Source: a virus. From it: a DNA stretch of 46,065 nt. Under the pieces are notes generated by a model that did no database searches, was not told the origin of the DNA, and saw only the letters and a program-made list of their open reading frames with translations. The stretch lies in IMG/VR virus record IMGVR_UViG_3300017714_003136, positions 1 to 46,065 of that record, one strand, 5' to 3'. Positions 1 to 7,870 of the stretch are shown here, one piece after another (the first letter of the stretch is position 1; every line of letters starts with the position of its first letter). A program made the translations under genes and the position numbers.

Positions 1-1
1 A

Positions 2-1060
2 TCCAAAAGTGATATGAATCTTTATCAAGTTGGTAGCAAAATTGATAACTCATTAGGTTTTAGTAATTTTACATTCTCTAGAACAGAATACGATAGAGAA
101 TATGTTAATGGTACTGAAATTGACACATATGATTCCAATTCAAATACTTTTATTTTTACTAACACAATACAAAATGAAGAAATTGATTTTACACCAGGAA
201 TTGAATATGAACAGTTTGACGGTACGTTTAATAACACAGGATCATACACATCATCTGTAGACAAAGAAGGAAACAATGCATCTGTTTTTTTAAACAGTAA
301 TGTCAATGTTGGAGAAGACTTTTTATACTCAATAGGTATAAGACATGACAATCCAAGTTTGTTTGGCGACTACACAACTTATAGATTGGGTGGAGTATAT
401 ACCGTAACAAATAACTTTAAATTAAAAAGTAATTACACAACAGCAGTAAAAACACCTACGTTATACGAACTGTACGGGGCAGACAGCTATGGTTACAGTG
501 GTAATGCTAACTTACAACCAGAAGAAGCACAAACAATTGATATAGGGTTTGAATATAAGTTTAACAATCATTCGTTGGACTTTGTATATTTTGATACAGA
601 CTTAGATAATATGATCACATATGGTAATAGTACATATTCTAATGCATCAGGAAAATCCAATAGACATGGTGCTGAAATAAAAACAACATCAACGATAAAT
701 GAAAATGTATTTCTTAGAAATGGATTGACTTGGACGATTGCACAAGACAGCAATAACAAACAAGTTACAAGAAGACCTAGGTGGCAATCATTTTCAGCAG
801 TTGATTGGATACTAGGTAAATCAAACAATTCACTTGAATATGTGTATATGGGAGAACATCTAGACATCGATTCATCAACTTATGCTACAATTACTAAACC
901 AGCAGTAGGTGTAGCCAACTTTCATACCAAATATGAAGTAGCAAAAGATACCAATATTGTGTTGTCTTTAAACAATATAACAGACAAAACGTATGAAAGA
1001 CCAGACGGATATAACCAAGATGGACGTAATTTTATGTTAACCTTTAAAAAGAACTTTTAA
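2..1060 (+). CDS. TonB-dependent outer-membrane receptor, C-terminal part (5' end outside window)
   Basis: The reading frame is open from base 2, so the gene starts before the window. About 352 residues are visible, all of them alternating beta-strand barrel sequence. Family hallmarks include VKTPTLYELYG, NLQPEEAQTIDIG, SLNNITDKTYERP and a terminal aromatic residue (KKNF), the outer-membrane insertion signal of barrel proteins. Such receptors import siderophores, haem or cobalamin in Gram-negative bacteria using TonB energy. The plug domain and any signal peptide are outside the window, so the ligand cannot be told; the barrel resembles BtuB and catecholate-receptor types. It is odd beside phage replication genes, but its base composition matches theirs. 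It could be a captured host gene that changes the infected cell's surface or iron supply. Family call is firm; function in the phage is inference. Confidence 0.85.
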   Translation, partial: SKSDMNLYQVGSKIDNSLGFSNFTFSRTEYDREYVNGTEIDTYDSNSNTFIFTNTIQNEEIDFTPGIEYEQFDGTFNNTGSYTSSVDKEGNNASVFLNSNVNVGEDFLYSIGIRHDNPSLFGDYTTYRLGGVYTVTNNFKLKSNYTTAVKTPTLYELYGADSYGYSGNANLQPEEAQTIDIGFEYKFNNHSLDFVYFDTDLDNMITYGNSTYSNASGKSNRHGAEIKTTSTINENVFLRNGLTWTIAQDSNNKQVTRRPRWQSFSAVDWILGKSNNSLEYVYMGEHLDIDSSTYATITKPAVGVANFHTKYEVAKDTNIVLSLNNITDKTYERPDGYNQDGRNFMLTFKKNF

Positions 1061-1069
1061 TTTTTTAGG

Positions 1070-1098
1070 TTGACATTTCCGTCATAAATAGATATACT
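1070..1098 (+). promoter_or_regulatory. Sigma70-type promoter for gene 32
   Basis: TTGACA (1070-1075), a 17-base spacer and TATACT (1093-1098) nearly match the vegetative consensus. Transcription should start near 1105, about 100 bases before the gp32 start codon. It lies just after the receptor gene, so it marks a new transcription unit read by host-type RNA polymerase. Confidence 0.75.
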
Positions 1099-1131
1099 AG
1101 TGTTTAATGTTAGTAATGATATTGAACACTA
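1098..1131. repeat. Inverted repeat at the gene 32 promoter
   Basis: TAGTGTT (1098-1104) and AACACTA (1125-1131) are perfect 7-base inverted repeats 20 bases apart. They span the end of the -10 box and the predicted start site. The placement suits an operator; in read-through RNA it could also form a hairpin. Confidence 0.4.
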
Positions 1132-1140
1132 TTATATACA

Positions 1141-1190
1141 AACATAGGCAAACATAGGCTAACAAAGGCTAACAAAGGCTAATATAGGCA
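1141..1190 (+). repeat. Five tandem 10-base repeats in the gene 32 leader
   Basis: Five head-to-tail decamers close to AACAWAGGCT occupy 1141-1190 and end directly before the ribosome binding site AAGGAG (1191-1196). They have little ability to fold. In T4, gp32 represses its own translation by binding cooperatively to unstructured repeated leader sequence, so this is a good candidate for the gp32 autoregulatory operator. The repeats are seen directly; the role is inferred. Confidence 0.6.
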
Positions 1191-1203
1191 AAGGAGAAAT
1201 AAT

Positions 1204-2268
1204 ATGGCGACTTTAGCAGAAATAAGAGCGAAGCTATCAGAACAAGAAACAAAACAAAAAGGTGGTAGCACAGTAGGGGATAATGCAATTTATCCATTCT
1301 GGAATATTCCAGAAGGCACAACATCAACACTAAGATTTTTACCAGACGGCAATAAAGATAATACATTCTTTTGGCAAGAAAGAGCTATGATCAAATTACC
1401 ATTTCCTGGTATTAAAGGTTCACAAGATACAAAACCTACTCTAGTACAAATTCCTTGTATGGAGATGTTTAATGAACCATGCCCAATTTTATCTGAAGTA
1501 AGGACTTGGTTTAAAGATCCTGCACTAGAAGATATGGGAAGAAAATATTGGAAAAAAAGAAGTTACATTTTCCAAGGTTATGTAGTTAATTCTACATTAG
1601 ACGAACAAGAGACACCGGAAAATCCAATTAGACGTTTTGTGATTAATCCGTCAATCTTTAACATTATCAGATCAGCATTAATGAATCCTGATATGGAAGA
1701 TCTACCAACTGATTTAGAATCAGGTAGAGATTTTAAATTGACTAAAACACAAAAAGGTGGCTATGCAGATTATTCAACATCTACTTGGTCGTTCAAAGCA
1801 AGATCATTAAGTGAATCAGAAAGAGGTGCTATAGACCAGTATGGTTTGTTTAATCTTTCAGACTTTATGCCAAAGAAACCTTCAGCAGAAGAACTTGGTG
1901 TAATGCAAGAAATGTTTAAAGCATCTGTAGATGGTGAACTGTATGATCCAGATAGATTTGGTCAATACTATAAGCCAGCAGGTTTTAATTCTAGAGGTGG
2001 AAACACATCTAGCTCTGCTAGTACAACAACTACAGTTAACAAAACTGTTGAAACTCCTGTTGCTACTACACCTGCCCAACCTGTACAAACAGAAGCAGTA
2101 CAACCAGCAGTACAACCAGCAGTAGCTACTCCAGTAGCACCTGCACCTGCACAGGTAACTGTTAATGAAACAGTAACAGCAACGGCAACTGACACAGCTA
2201 AACCGGCCGCTGGAGTATCAGCAGACGACATCTTAGCAATGATCAGAAGTAGACAAGCTAACAAATAA
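1204..2268 (+). CDS. 32: gp32-like single-stranded DNA binding protein
   Basis: A 354-residue protein resembling T4 gp32, which coats single-stranded DNA at forks and recombination sites and contacts the primase, helicase and UvsX/Y proteins. The N-terminal part carries the basic self-association segment (MATLAEIRAKLSEQE). The core at about residues 25-230 is rich in aromatic and basic residues, as in the OB-fold of the family. Residues 260-335 form a low-complexity Thr/Pro/Ala/Val linker, followed by a short tail with DDILAMIRSRQ. The T4 C-terminus is strongly acidic; this tail is only weakly so. A strong Shine-Dalgarno, AAGGAG, sits 7 bases before the ATG. Its own promoter and a repeat-rich leader suggest autoregulation. 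uvsX follows. Confidence 0.85.
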   Translation: MATLAEIRAKLSEQETKQKGGSTVGDNAIYPFWNIPEGTTSTLRFLPDGNKDNTFFWQERAMIKLPFPGIKGSQDTKPTLVQIPCMEMFNEPCPILSEVRTWFKDPALEDMGRKYWKKRSYIFQGYVVNSTLDEQETPENPIRRFVINPSIFNIIRSALMNPDMEDLPTDLESGRDFKLTKTQKGGYADYSTSTWSFKARSLSESERGAIDQYGLFNLSDFMPKKPSAEELGVMQEMFKASVDGELYDPDRFGQYYKPAGFNSRGGNTSSSASTTTTVNKTVETPVATTPAQPVQTEAVQPAVQPAVATPVAPAPAQVTVNETVTATATDTAKPAAGVSADDILAMIRSRQANK

Positions 2269-2286
2269 AAGTTAAAATGTATTCAA

Positions 2287-2314
2287 GTGGAGAAGTATTA
2301 ATTTATTTCTCCAC
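2287..2314 (+). other. Hairpin between gene 32 and uvsX
   Basis: GTGGAGAA (2287-2294) and TTCTCCAC (2307-2314) form a perfect 8-bp stem with a 12-base AT loop. No T-run follows, so it is probably not an intrinsic terminator. An mRNA-stabilising or processing hairpin that lets gp32 be made in excess over UvsX is one possibility. Confidence 0.45.
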
Positions 2315-2335
2315 AAGAATCAGCAAGGAGATATT

Positions 2336-3445
2336 ATGGTAAGACCATTTGATGTAAGTAAATTTAGAACAAGTTTAACAAAAAGTATACAAGGAATCTC
2401 TACAGGTTTTGATTCTGATCCTACAGATTGGGTATCAACAGGAAACCACACACTCAATTATTTGATTAGTGGAGATTTTAATAAAGGAATACCTCTAGGT
2501 AGGGTAACAATGTTAGCAGGTGAATCAGGTTCAGGTAAGAGTTTGATTGCATCAGGTAACCTTATTGCTAATGCACAGAAACAAGGAGTTTTTTGTATAG
2601 TGATGGATTCGGAAAATGCATTAGACGAAGCATGGTTAAATGCATTAGAAGTAGACACATCACCAGAAAAACTTTTAAGAATTAGTGTTGCAATGGTAGA
2701 TGATGTTGCTAAAATTATTAGTGACTTCATTATAAATTATAAAAAAGATTACGAAGACAAACCAGCAGAAGAAAGACCAAAAATTTTATTTGTGGTTGAC
2801 AGTTTAGGTATGTTACTAACACCAACAGATAGAGATCAATTTCAAAAAGGTGAAATGAAAGGTGATTTAGGAAGAAAAGCCAAATCATTGACAGCACTAA
2901 TCAGAAACACAGTAAACTTAATTGGTGCTTTAAATATTGGATTAGTTTGTACCAACCACACGTATGCATCACAAGATATGTTTGATCCAGATGATAAAAT
3001 ATCAGGCGGACAAGGCTTTGTTTATGCATCAAGTGTAGTAGTTGCTATGCGTAAATTAAAACTTAAAGAAGATGAAGATGGTAATAAAATAACTGACGTC
3101 ATGGGAATACGAGCCGCTTGTAAAGTAATGAAAACTAGATTCAATAAACCTTTCGAAGGAGTACAAGTAAAAATTCCTTATGGGGCAGGAATGGATCCAT
3201 ATAGTGGTATGGTAGAACTTTTTGAGAAAAAAGGATTGCTAGTAAAACAAGGAAATAGACTAAAATATATTGATAGAATGGGTAAAGAACATATTCATTT
3301 TAGAAAACAATGGACAGGTGAAAATTTAGATTTAGTAATGGCTGAATTTAAAGAACCAACACCATCAAGTAAAACAAAGGATGTAGAGAATGATGACACA
3401 GACGGAAATCGAGCTTCTAATAGAGACATGGCAGAAACTGAGTAA
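2336..3445 (+). CDS. uvsX: UvsX, RecA-like recombinase
   Basis: A 369-residue RecA/UvsX strand-exchange ATPase that forms filaments on single-stranded DNA and drives recombination-dependent replication and repair. Walker A GESGSGKS is at residues 62-69, a Walker B-type strand reads ILFVVDSLGML, and the DNA-binding loop region contains LVCTNHTYAS and ISGGQGFVYASS. Length is close to T4 UvsX (about 390). The start follows AAGGAG at 2325-2330. The last 56 bases overlap the next gene, and UvsY follows, giving a tight recombination block with gp32 upstream. Confidence 0.92.
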   Translation: MVRPFDVSKFRTSLTKSIQGISTGFDSDPTDWVSTGNHTLNYLISGDFNKGIPLGRVTMLAGESGSGKSLIASGNLIANAQKQGVFCIVMDSENALDEAWLNALEVDTSPEKLLRISVAMVDDVAKIISDFIINYKKDYEDKPAEERPKILFVVDSLGMLLTPTDRDQFQKGEMKGDLGRKAKSLTALIRNTVNLIGALNIGLVCTNHTYASQDMFDPDDKISGGQGFVYASSVVVAMRKLKLKEDEDGNKITDVMGIRAACKVMKTRFNKPFEGVQVKIPYGAGMDPYSGMVELFEKKGLLVKQGNRLKYIDRMGKEHIHFRKQWTGENLDLVMAEFKEPTPSSKTKDVENDDTDGNRASNRDMAETE

Positions 3446-3653
3446 CTACGTTCCTGCAAAAGACAGGTTAGATGCCGCTAAAGCCTTTGTGCTATTATTA
3501 GACGAGTATGGGTTAGATGATCAAGCTCAGCAAGAGTTTAAAGATGTTGATGATTATCTAGCTGATGCTATTGATGGTTACTATCTTGATACAGATGATG
3601 ATGAAGACTATTCAGAAGATTATGGAAGTGATGCAGAAAGTGATGATTATTAA
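3390..3653 (+). CDS. Small acidic protein overlapping uvsX
   Basis: An 87-residue protein not recognised. The first half is helical (TEIELLIETWQKLSNYV, RLDAAKAFVLLLDEYG); the last 30 residues are almost entirely Asp, Glu, Tyr and Ser, giving a highly acidic tail. It begins with two adjacent ATG codons and overlaps the end of uvsX by 56 bases in another frame; its stop overlaps the uvsY start (TAATG). The acidic tail could mimic DNA or contact basic recombination proteins, but this is speculative. Placement between uvsX and uvsY suggests a role in recombination. Confidence 0.65.
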   Translation: MMTQTEIELLIETWQKLSNYVPAKDRLDAAKAFVLLLDEYGLDDQAQQEFKDVDDYLADAIDGYYLDTDDDEDYSEDYGSDAESDDY

Positions 3654-4123
3654 TGGCAAAATGGTATAATATAGTTTCACAAAACTTGAGTAAACTTCCT
3701 GACTGTATAGACCATTTTGAAGATCAGTTGGAAGAAGCTAGAGTAGAAACTGGCATGAAAGGAAATATTGAAAAGAATGCTAGTAATGTTCCAGGAATAG
3801 TAGAACATAGGTTTAACCAATTGCAAGAAATTGAAGCCATCTTAGAATTTCTAAATATTAAATTAAGGCAAGTAAAAAGCAAATACTATAGAACATATTT
3901 AGAAAACTATCAACGAGCATTAACATCAAATGATGTAAAAAACTATATTGAAGGAGAACAGGAAGTAGTAGACACTTCGAATCTAGTAAATGAGTTTGCA
4001 TTATTGAGGAATAAGTTTTTAGGATTGTTAAAAGCTATTGATTCAAAGCAGTTTCAAATTAATAACATTGTAAAATTAAGGGTAGCAGGGTTAGATGATG
4101 CGGAATTATTTGCAAAAAAATAA
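3653..4123 (+). CDS. uvsY: UvsY-like recombination mediator
   Basis: A 156-residue, mainly helical protein matching the T4 UvsY pattern: a basic helix with RLRQVKSKYYRTY-like sequence, a segment KNYIEGEQEVVDTSNLVNEF in the position of UvsY's VLSADKDVLKVDT region, and a C-terminal LLKAIDSKQFQINNIVKLR resembling UvsY's ALDAIKSRGFAIKHIQDMR. UvsY loads UvsX onto gp32-coated single-stranded DNA. Its place after uvsX and the small acidic gene supports the call. It is slightly longer than T4 UvsY (137 residues). The match is by motif memory, not alignment. Confidence 0.65.
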   Translation: MAKWYNIVSQNLSKLPDCIDHFEDQLEEARVETGMKGNIEKNASNVPGIVEHRFNQLQEIEAILEFLNIKLRQVKSKYYRTYLENYQRALTSNDVKNYIEGEQEVVDTSNLVNEFALLRNKFLGLLKAIDSKQFQINNIVKLRVAGLDDAELFAKK

Positions 4124-4137
4124 TTTTGTGTTATAAT
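4110..4137 (+). promoter_or_regulatory. Promoter ending 6 nt before the glucosaminidase ATG
   Basis: TTGCAA (4110-4115), 16-base spacer, TATAAT (4132-4137). The start codon is at 4143, so the predicted transcript begins at or next to the AUG and has no leader or Shine-Dalgarno sequence. Confidence 0.6.
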
Positions 4138-4142
4138 AATAT

Positions 4143-4784
4143 ATGAGAACAATACTTTTTATAGCAATACTGTTGGTAATACCAATATTATTTTGGACAA
4201 CTGATTTAATAGAAGATACGCCCAAAAAACAAACTAAAAAAGTTCAAAAAATTATTAAAACAGAACACTCTGTAATTGAAGTAGTACAGTATAAGGACGA
4301 CAAGCATAAGTTTATTCATGCAATAAAAAAATGCTTAAATGAAATAGAAAAAGATATGCCGAAAGATCAACTAATACCAACTGCATTAATAATAGCTCAA
4401 GCGGCACATGAGTCAGGTTGGGGAACATCTAGATTTGCCAAAGAAGCATATAATATTTTTGGCATTCGTACTTGGGATAAAAACGAGGAGCAAATAAAAG
4501 CTAGAGGCAATCCAGACGCAAAATGGGGAATAAAAGTTTTTAGTGATTGGTGTGACTGTACAGCATATTATTATGATTTGTTAAATCGTCATCCAGCATA
4601 TGAAGGTTTTAGAACGGCTAGAGGAATGATGTTAAAGTTTGAAGAAAAAGCAGATGCTATAACACTAGCAAAATTTTTAACTGAATTTAGTGAACTAGGA
4701 CAAACATATACACGAAGAATTGAAACTACAATACATCAATTAAATGAGACATATCTAGATGAGCACGGCAATATTAAAGATTAA
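4143..4784 (+). CDS. Membrane-anchored glucosaminidase (Bax/FlgJ-like lysin)
   Basis: A 213-residue protein with one N-terminal hydrophobic segment (about residues 3-22, a signal anchor) followed by a basic linker and a GH73/Bax-type N-acetylglucosaminidase domain. The signature AQAAHESGWGTSRFAKEAYN with catalytic Glu of HESGWG is at about residues 80-100, followed by NIFGIRTW and a C-terminal TYTRRI segment. These enzymes cut peptidoglycan glycan strands. In a phage this suits an endolysin reaching the periplasm through its anchor, or a virion-associated lysin. It overlaps the uvsW start by 26 bases. Predicted to be expressed from a leaderless mRNA. Confidence 0.8.
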   Translation: MRTILFIAILLVIPILFWTTDLIEDTPKKQTKKVQKIIKTEHSVIEVVQYKDDKHKFIHAIKKCLNEIEKDMPKDQLIPTALIIAQAAHESGWGTSRFAKEAYNIFGIRTWDKNEEQIKARGNPDAKWGIKVFSDWCDCTAYYYDLLNRHPAYEGFRTARGMMLKFEEKADAITLAKFLTEFSELGQTYTRRIETTIHQLNETYLDEHGNIKD

Positions 4785-6210
4785 AGACGAAGTAAACGTT
4801 AAATTTGAAGGTCTAGATGTATCTACTAGACGTAAAATTTCTGATAAGTTAAAGTTTTTCGTACCGTATGCATATCATTTACCTGCATACAAGCTAGGTA
4901 GATGGGATGGTAACATACGTTTTTGTGATATAGGAGCAAGAACCTATTTGAATTTGTTAGACAGGGTGTTGCCTACTATTGAAGAAAATGGATACGAAAT
5001 TAAAATTGAGGATTATAGAAAAAATATAGATATTTCTTTTGATAAAATTGACAAACAATATTTTGCTGACAAAGTATGGCCAGCGAATCATCCAGTAGCA
5101 GGAGAACCAATTGTGTTAAGAGATTATCAAGTACAAGTAATTAATGATTATATCAGTAATCCACAGAGTTTACAAGAAGTAGCCACAGGTGCTGGTAAAA
5201 CAATTATAACAGCCGCACTATCTAAGATGTGTGAAAAGTTTGGAAGAACTATTGTAATTGTTCCTAATAAAAGTTTGGTAACACAAACAGAAGCAGACTA
5301 TAAAACAGTTGGTTTAGACGTTGGTGTGTATTTTGGAGAACGTAAAGAACTAGGACACACACATACTATTTGTACTTGGCAAAGTTTGAATAACTTACAC
5401 AAGAAATCAAAAAAATCAGAAGCTGATTTTCCTATTGATGAATTTTTAGATAATGTATCGTGCGTTATGATAGATGAAGTACACATGGCACGTGCAGACG
5501 TGCTTAAAACGTTATTAACGGGGCCTTTTGCGGGTATACCTATTAGATGGGGACTAACAGGAACGATACCAAAAGAAGAATTTGAACAAGTAAGTTTAGA
5601 AGCATCAATTGGCAAAGTGTCAAACAAACTGTCAGCAAGAGAATTACAAGAAAGAGGTGTACTAGCACAATGTCATGTTAATGTTATACAAACACAAGAC
5701 ATGAGATCATTTAGAAGCTATCCAGAAGAAGTAGCATATCTAGTAAGTGATCCAACCAGATTACAATTTTTAAGCAATCTAATTGAAGAAATGCGTCCGG
5801 GCGGAAATACTCTAATACTAGTTGATAGAATTAAGTCGGGTGAAGTACTAGCAGACCTAATTCCAGACGCAGTTTTTATACAAGGTAAAACAAAACTAGA
5901 AGATAGAGAAGAAGAATATAGCGAAGTAGCAACAGAAAAACACAAAGTATTAATTGCAACATACGGTGTCGCGGCTGTGGGTATCAATATACCAAGAATA
6001 TTTAACTTGGTGCTTGTAGAACCCGGAAAGAGCTTTGTAAGGGTAATACAAAGTATCGGAAGGGGCATAAGAAAAGCAGAAGATAAAGACCATGTACAAA
6101 TTTGGGACATAACTTCTAAATGCAAGTATTCAAAAAGACACTTAACAACAAGAAAAAGGTTTTACAAAGAAGCCAATTACCCGTATACTGTAAGTAAGGT
6201 AAACATATGA
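4759..6210 (+). CDS. uvsW: UvsW-like SF2 DNA/RNA helicase
   Basis: A 483-residue superfamily 2 helicase. The N-terminal substrate-recognition domain contains GRWDGNIRF, like GNWDGRIR in T4 UvsW. Motif I ATGAGKT is at 142-148, motif II DEVH at 239-242 (a DExH variant), motif III GLTGT follows, and the C-terminal RecA lobe has QGKTK and motif VI QSIGRGIRKAE. In T4, UvsW unwinds R-loops and branched DNA and switches replication from origin- to recombination-dependent mode. Length is close to T4 UvsW (about 500). It overlaps neighbouring genes at both ends. Confidence 0.9.
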   Translation: MSTAILKIKDEVNVKFEGLDVSTRRKISDKLKFFVPYAYHLPAYKLGRWDGNIRFCDIGARTYLNLLDRVLPTIEENGYEIKIEDYRKNIDISFDKIDKQYFADKVWPANHPVAGEPIVLRDYQVQVINDYISNPQSLQEVATGAGKTIITAALSKMCEKFGRTIVIVPNKSLVTQTEADYKTVGLDVGVYFGERKELGHTHTICTWQSLNNLHKKSKKSEADFPIDEFLDNVSCVMIDEVHMARADVLKTLLTGPFAGIPIRWGLTGTIPKEEFEQVSLEASIGKVSNKLSARELQERGVLAQCHVNVIQTQDMRSFRSYPEEVAYLVSDPTRLQFLSNLIEEMRPGGNTLILVDRIKSGEVLADLIPDAVFIQGKTKLEDREEEYSEVATEKHKVLIATYGVAAVGINIPRIFNLVLVEPGKSFVRVIQSIGRGIRKAEDKDHVQIWDITSKCKYSKRHLTTRKRFYKEANYPYTVSKVNI

Positions 6211-6707
6211 AAATTTTAACACCAGACAACCATAGTTATAATCTAAACAAAGTTCCTGAACTCGTTGATGATCTTCAGTACTGTGTATTAGATACTACAA
6301 ATCCAAAAAATATTGATTTCTTTTTTATTCCATTAATTTTTTTAGAGTCATTTAATGCACCTAGCATGGTACTAGAAATAAAAGGTGTTAATATTCAAAT
6401 GCCAATTGATTGGAGCATAATGGTGATTGAAAGAGAGTTAGGACAATGTGAGATGGTTCCATTAACAAGTTTAAATGATAGAGGCTTTGAAGCATTAACA
6501 ATGAACCCATTAACAACAGGACTAATAAATTCAGCAGAAATAAAAGTAGTAAATGTATTTCAAGAGGTTAAATGGTATTTTCCAAAACTTAAATTTGGAC
6601 ATATTATTGCTGTTCCACTAGGTGAAGGAGAAAATCCAGACTGTTTGTATTTTGCAAAAGATATTAATCAATTACCAGATACAATGGATGTAGGATCTTT
6701 CTTTTAA
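6207..6707 (+). CDS. Conserved-looking protein of unknown function
   Basis: A 166-residue protein not recognised. It is globular with mixed strands and helices, including IDFFFIPLIFLESF, VLEIKGVNIQMPIDWSIMVI and FGHIIAVPLGEGENPDCLYF, and no signal peptide. Its ATG overlaps the uvsW stop (ATGA) and its stop overlaps the next start (TAATG), so it is translated with the replication block between uvsW and the clamp-loader-like gene. A replication accessory role is the contextual guess. Confidence 0.6.
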   Translation: MKILTPDNHSYNLNKVPELVDDLQYCVLDTTNPKNIDFFFIPLIFLESFNAPSMVLEIKGVNIQMPIDWSIMVIERELGQCEMVPLTSLNDRGFEALTMNPLTTGLINSAEIKVVNVFQEVKWYFPKLKFGHIIAVPLGEGENPDCLYFAKDINQLPDTMDVGSFF

Positions 6708-7183
6708 TGGCAAAAAAACAATTAAACCTAAATCAAATGCTATACAATATCGATATTGGTAATATGGATTGGTATGACAGTTTAGATGAAGAAGAAAAAA
6801 AGTCATTTTCACCATATGTAGCTATGCGTTTTGTATCAAGTATCAAAGGAAACAAATATTTACAAGAATCATATATTGAAAATATCAATGAATTCTGTAA
6901 TAGAGACTTTTCTACGTTACAGAAACATCATGATACTAGTAGGTTATTTTGGAAGTTATTATGCTTATGTGGATCAGGAAAGAAAATGTTTCATCCATGG
7001 ATCAAAGCACCTAAAGGAAACAAACGTAAAAAAGGAAAAGTAGAAGAATTTCTATCAGAAGTTTATCCAAATGCAAAAAACGATGAACTACAGTTATTGA
7101 AATCCACATTAACAAAAAAAGAAATTTCACAATTAGCCAAAGATGCTGGCTATTCAGATAAAGACATTAAGTTGATAAAATGA
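6707..7183 (+). CDS. gp62-like clamp-loader small subunit (tentative)
   Basis: A 158-residue protein with the layout of the short gp62 proteins of marine T4-like phages: an N-terminal segment FSPYVAMRFVSS (compare YNPFLINRFxS), a central basic segment PKGNKRKKGKVEEFL (compare KRKRYGKW) and C-terminal LLKSTLTKKEISQLAKDAGYS, resembling their helical end that tracks polymerase availability. gp62 with gp44 loads the sliding clamp gp45. The T4 neighbours gp44, gp45 and RegA are not in this window, so the call rests on pattern similarity alone. Confidence 0.45.
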   Translation: MAKKQLNLNQMLYNIDIGNMDWYDSLDEEEKKSFSPYVAMRFVSSIKGNKYLQESYIENINEFCNRDFSTLQKHHDTSRLFWKLLCLCGSGKKMFHPWIKAPKGNKRKKGKVEEFLSEVYPNAKNDELQLLKSTLTKKEISQLAKDAGYSDKDIKLIK

Positions 7184-7326
7184 TCGATAAAAAACAATTA
7201 GACAGAATTGAGAAGAAGTTAGACAAGTTGGAAAAGAAACTTGATAGCCATATTGAAGAAATATGGACGGTTTATAAACCCATAAAAGAACTATTAAAAA
7301 AGCTAGAAAGATTTAAGTTATGGTAG
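7180..7326 (+). CDS. Small coiled-coil protein
   Basis: A 48-residue frame starting at the ATGA overlap with the upstream stop and ending inside the next gene's start region. The sequence is a heptad-rich charged helix (LDRIEKKLDKLEKKLDSHIEE, shown in part) followed by a second helix KPIKELLKKLERFKLW. The perfect translational coupling and coherent amphipathic character support a real gene. Function unknown; it may be a subunit or adaptor for its replication and repair neighbours. Confidence 0.55.
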   Translation: MIDKKQLDRIEKKLDKLEKKLDSHIEEIWTVYKPIKELLKKLERFKLW

Positions 7327-7703
7327 AACATTTAATGGTACAACAACAAGTCAAAAGCAAATGGCAACACATGGTTGGTGTCATATGCCTTAATCAAACT
7401 TATAGAAAACAAGTTAAACAGGTGTTGCCAGAGTTATTCAAAAGATATCCAAATGCTGTAAAATTTATACGTGGCAGAGTAAAAACACAACAAAGAATAT
7501 TGAAGCCACTTGGTATGTGGAAAGTTAGGGCTAAGAGATTAAGAGGTATGAGTGTAGACTTCTTGAGTTGGAATGGAAAAGAAGCATCTGACTTATACGG
7601 AATAGGCAAGTATGGCAGTGATAGTTATAAAATATTTTACAAGAATGAAATACCAAAAGATGTGCAAGACAAAGAATTAAAAAAGTATATAGAAAAATTA
7701 TGA
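7320..7703 (+). CDS. MBD4-like HhH-GPD DNA glycosylase
   Basis: A 127-residue protein closely resembling the glycosylase domain of MBD4. It has WQHMVGVICLNQT (compare WNILLATIFLNRT), ILKPLGMWKVRAKRL (compare LLKPLGLYDLRAKTI) and the hairpin-helix-hairpin plus active site LYGIGKYGSDSYKIF at about 92-106, with the catalytic Asp at residue 101. Such enzymes remove thymine or uracil from mismatched or deaminated DNA. It is short, having only the core. It lies in the replication and recombination run, with 4-base overlaps on each side, so a DNA repair or host-DNA processing role is likely. Confidence 0.75.
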   Translation: MVEHLMVQQQVKSKWQHMVGVICLNQTYRKQVKQVLPELFKRYPNAVKFIRGRVKTQQRILKPLGMWKVRAKRLRGMSVDFLSWNGKEASDLYGIGKYGSDSYKIFYKNEIPKDVQDKELKKYIEKL

Positions 7704-7870
7704 AAAGTTTACTAAAAATATGGCAGTATGCATTAGGATCATTCTCAGATGATAAAACTAAAGATTATGACAGACAAGTTTTAATCATTAGAACATTTTG
7801 GGTAATATTGCATATTGTCACTTGTTTAATGATTATACTTGGCAATGGCCATTTAATGGGGTGGTGGTAA
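7700..7870 (+). CDS. Small single-pass membrane protein
   Basis: A 56-residue protein starting at an ATGA overlap and ending at a TAATG overlap with the zinc-finger gene. It has an amphipathic N-terminal helix, a charged middle (SDDKTKDYDRQ) and one transmembrane segment at about residues 30-50 (RTFWVILHIVTCLMIILG). No family recognised. The two coupling overlaps make it a likely real gene. Confidence 0.55.
   Translation: MKSLLKIWQYALGSFSDDKTKDYDRQVLIIRTFWVILHIVTCLMIILGNGHLMGWW

Noticed and set aside
1141-1190. Tandem repeats taken as a CRISPR array.
   Set aside because: Units are 10 bases, directly adjacent and without spacers.
1968-2264. 98-residue minus-strand frame within gene 32.
   Set aside because: Ala/Val/Thr-rich shadow of the low-complexity gp32 linker on the other strand; no start signals.
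7798-7869. Longer start for the zinc-finger protein.
   Set aside because: It overlaps the small membrane protein for 72 bases, while ATG at 7870 forms a TAATG coupling and begins exactly at the zinc finger.
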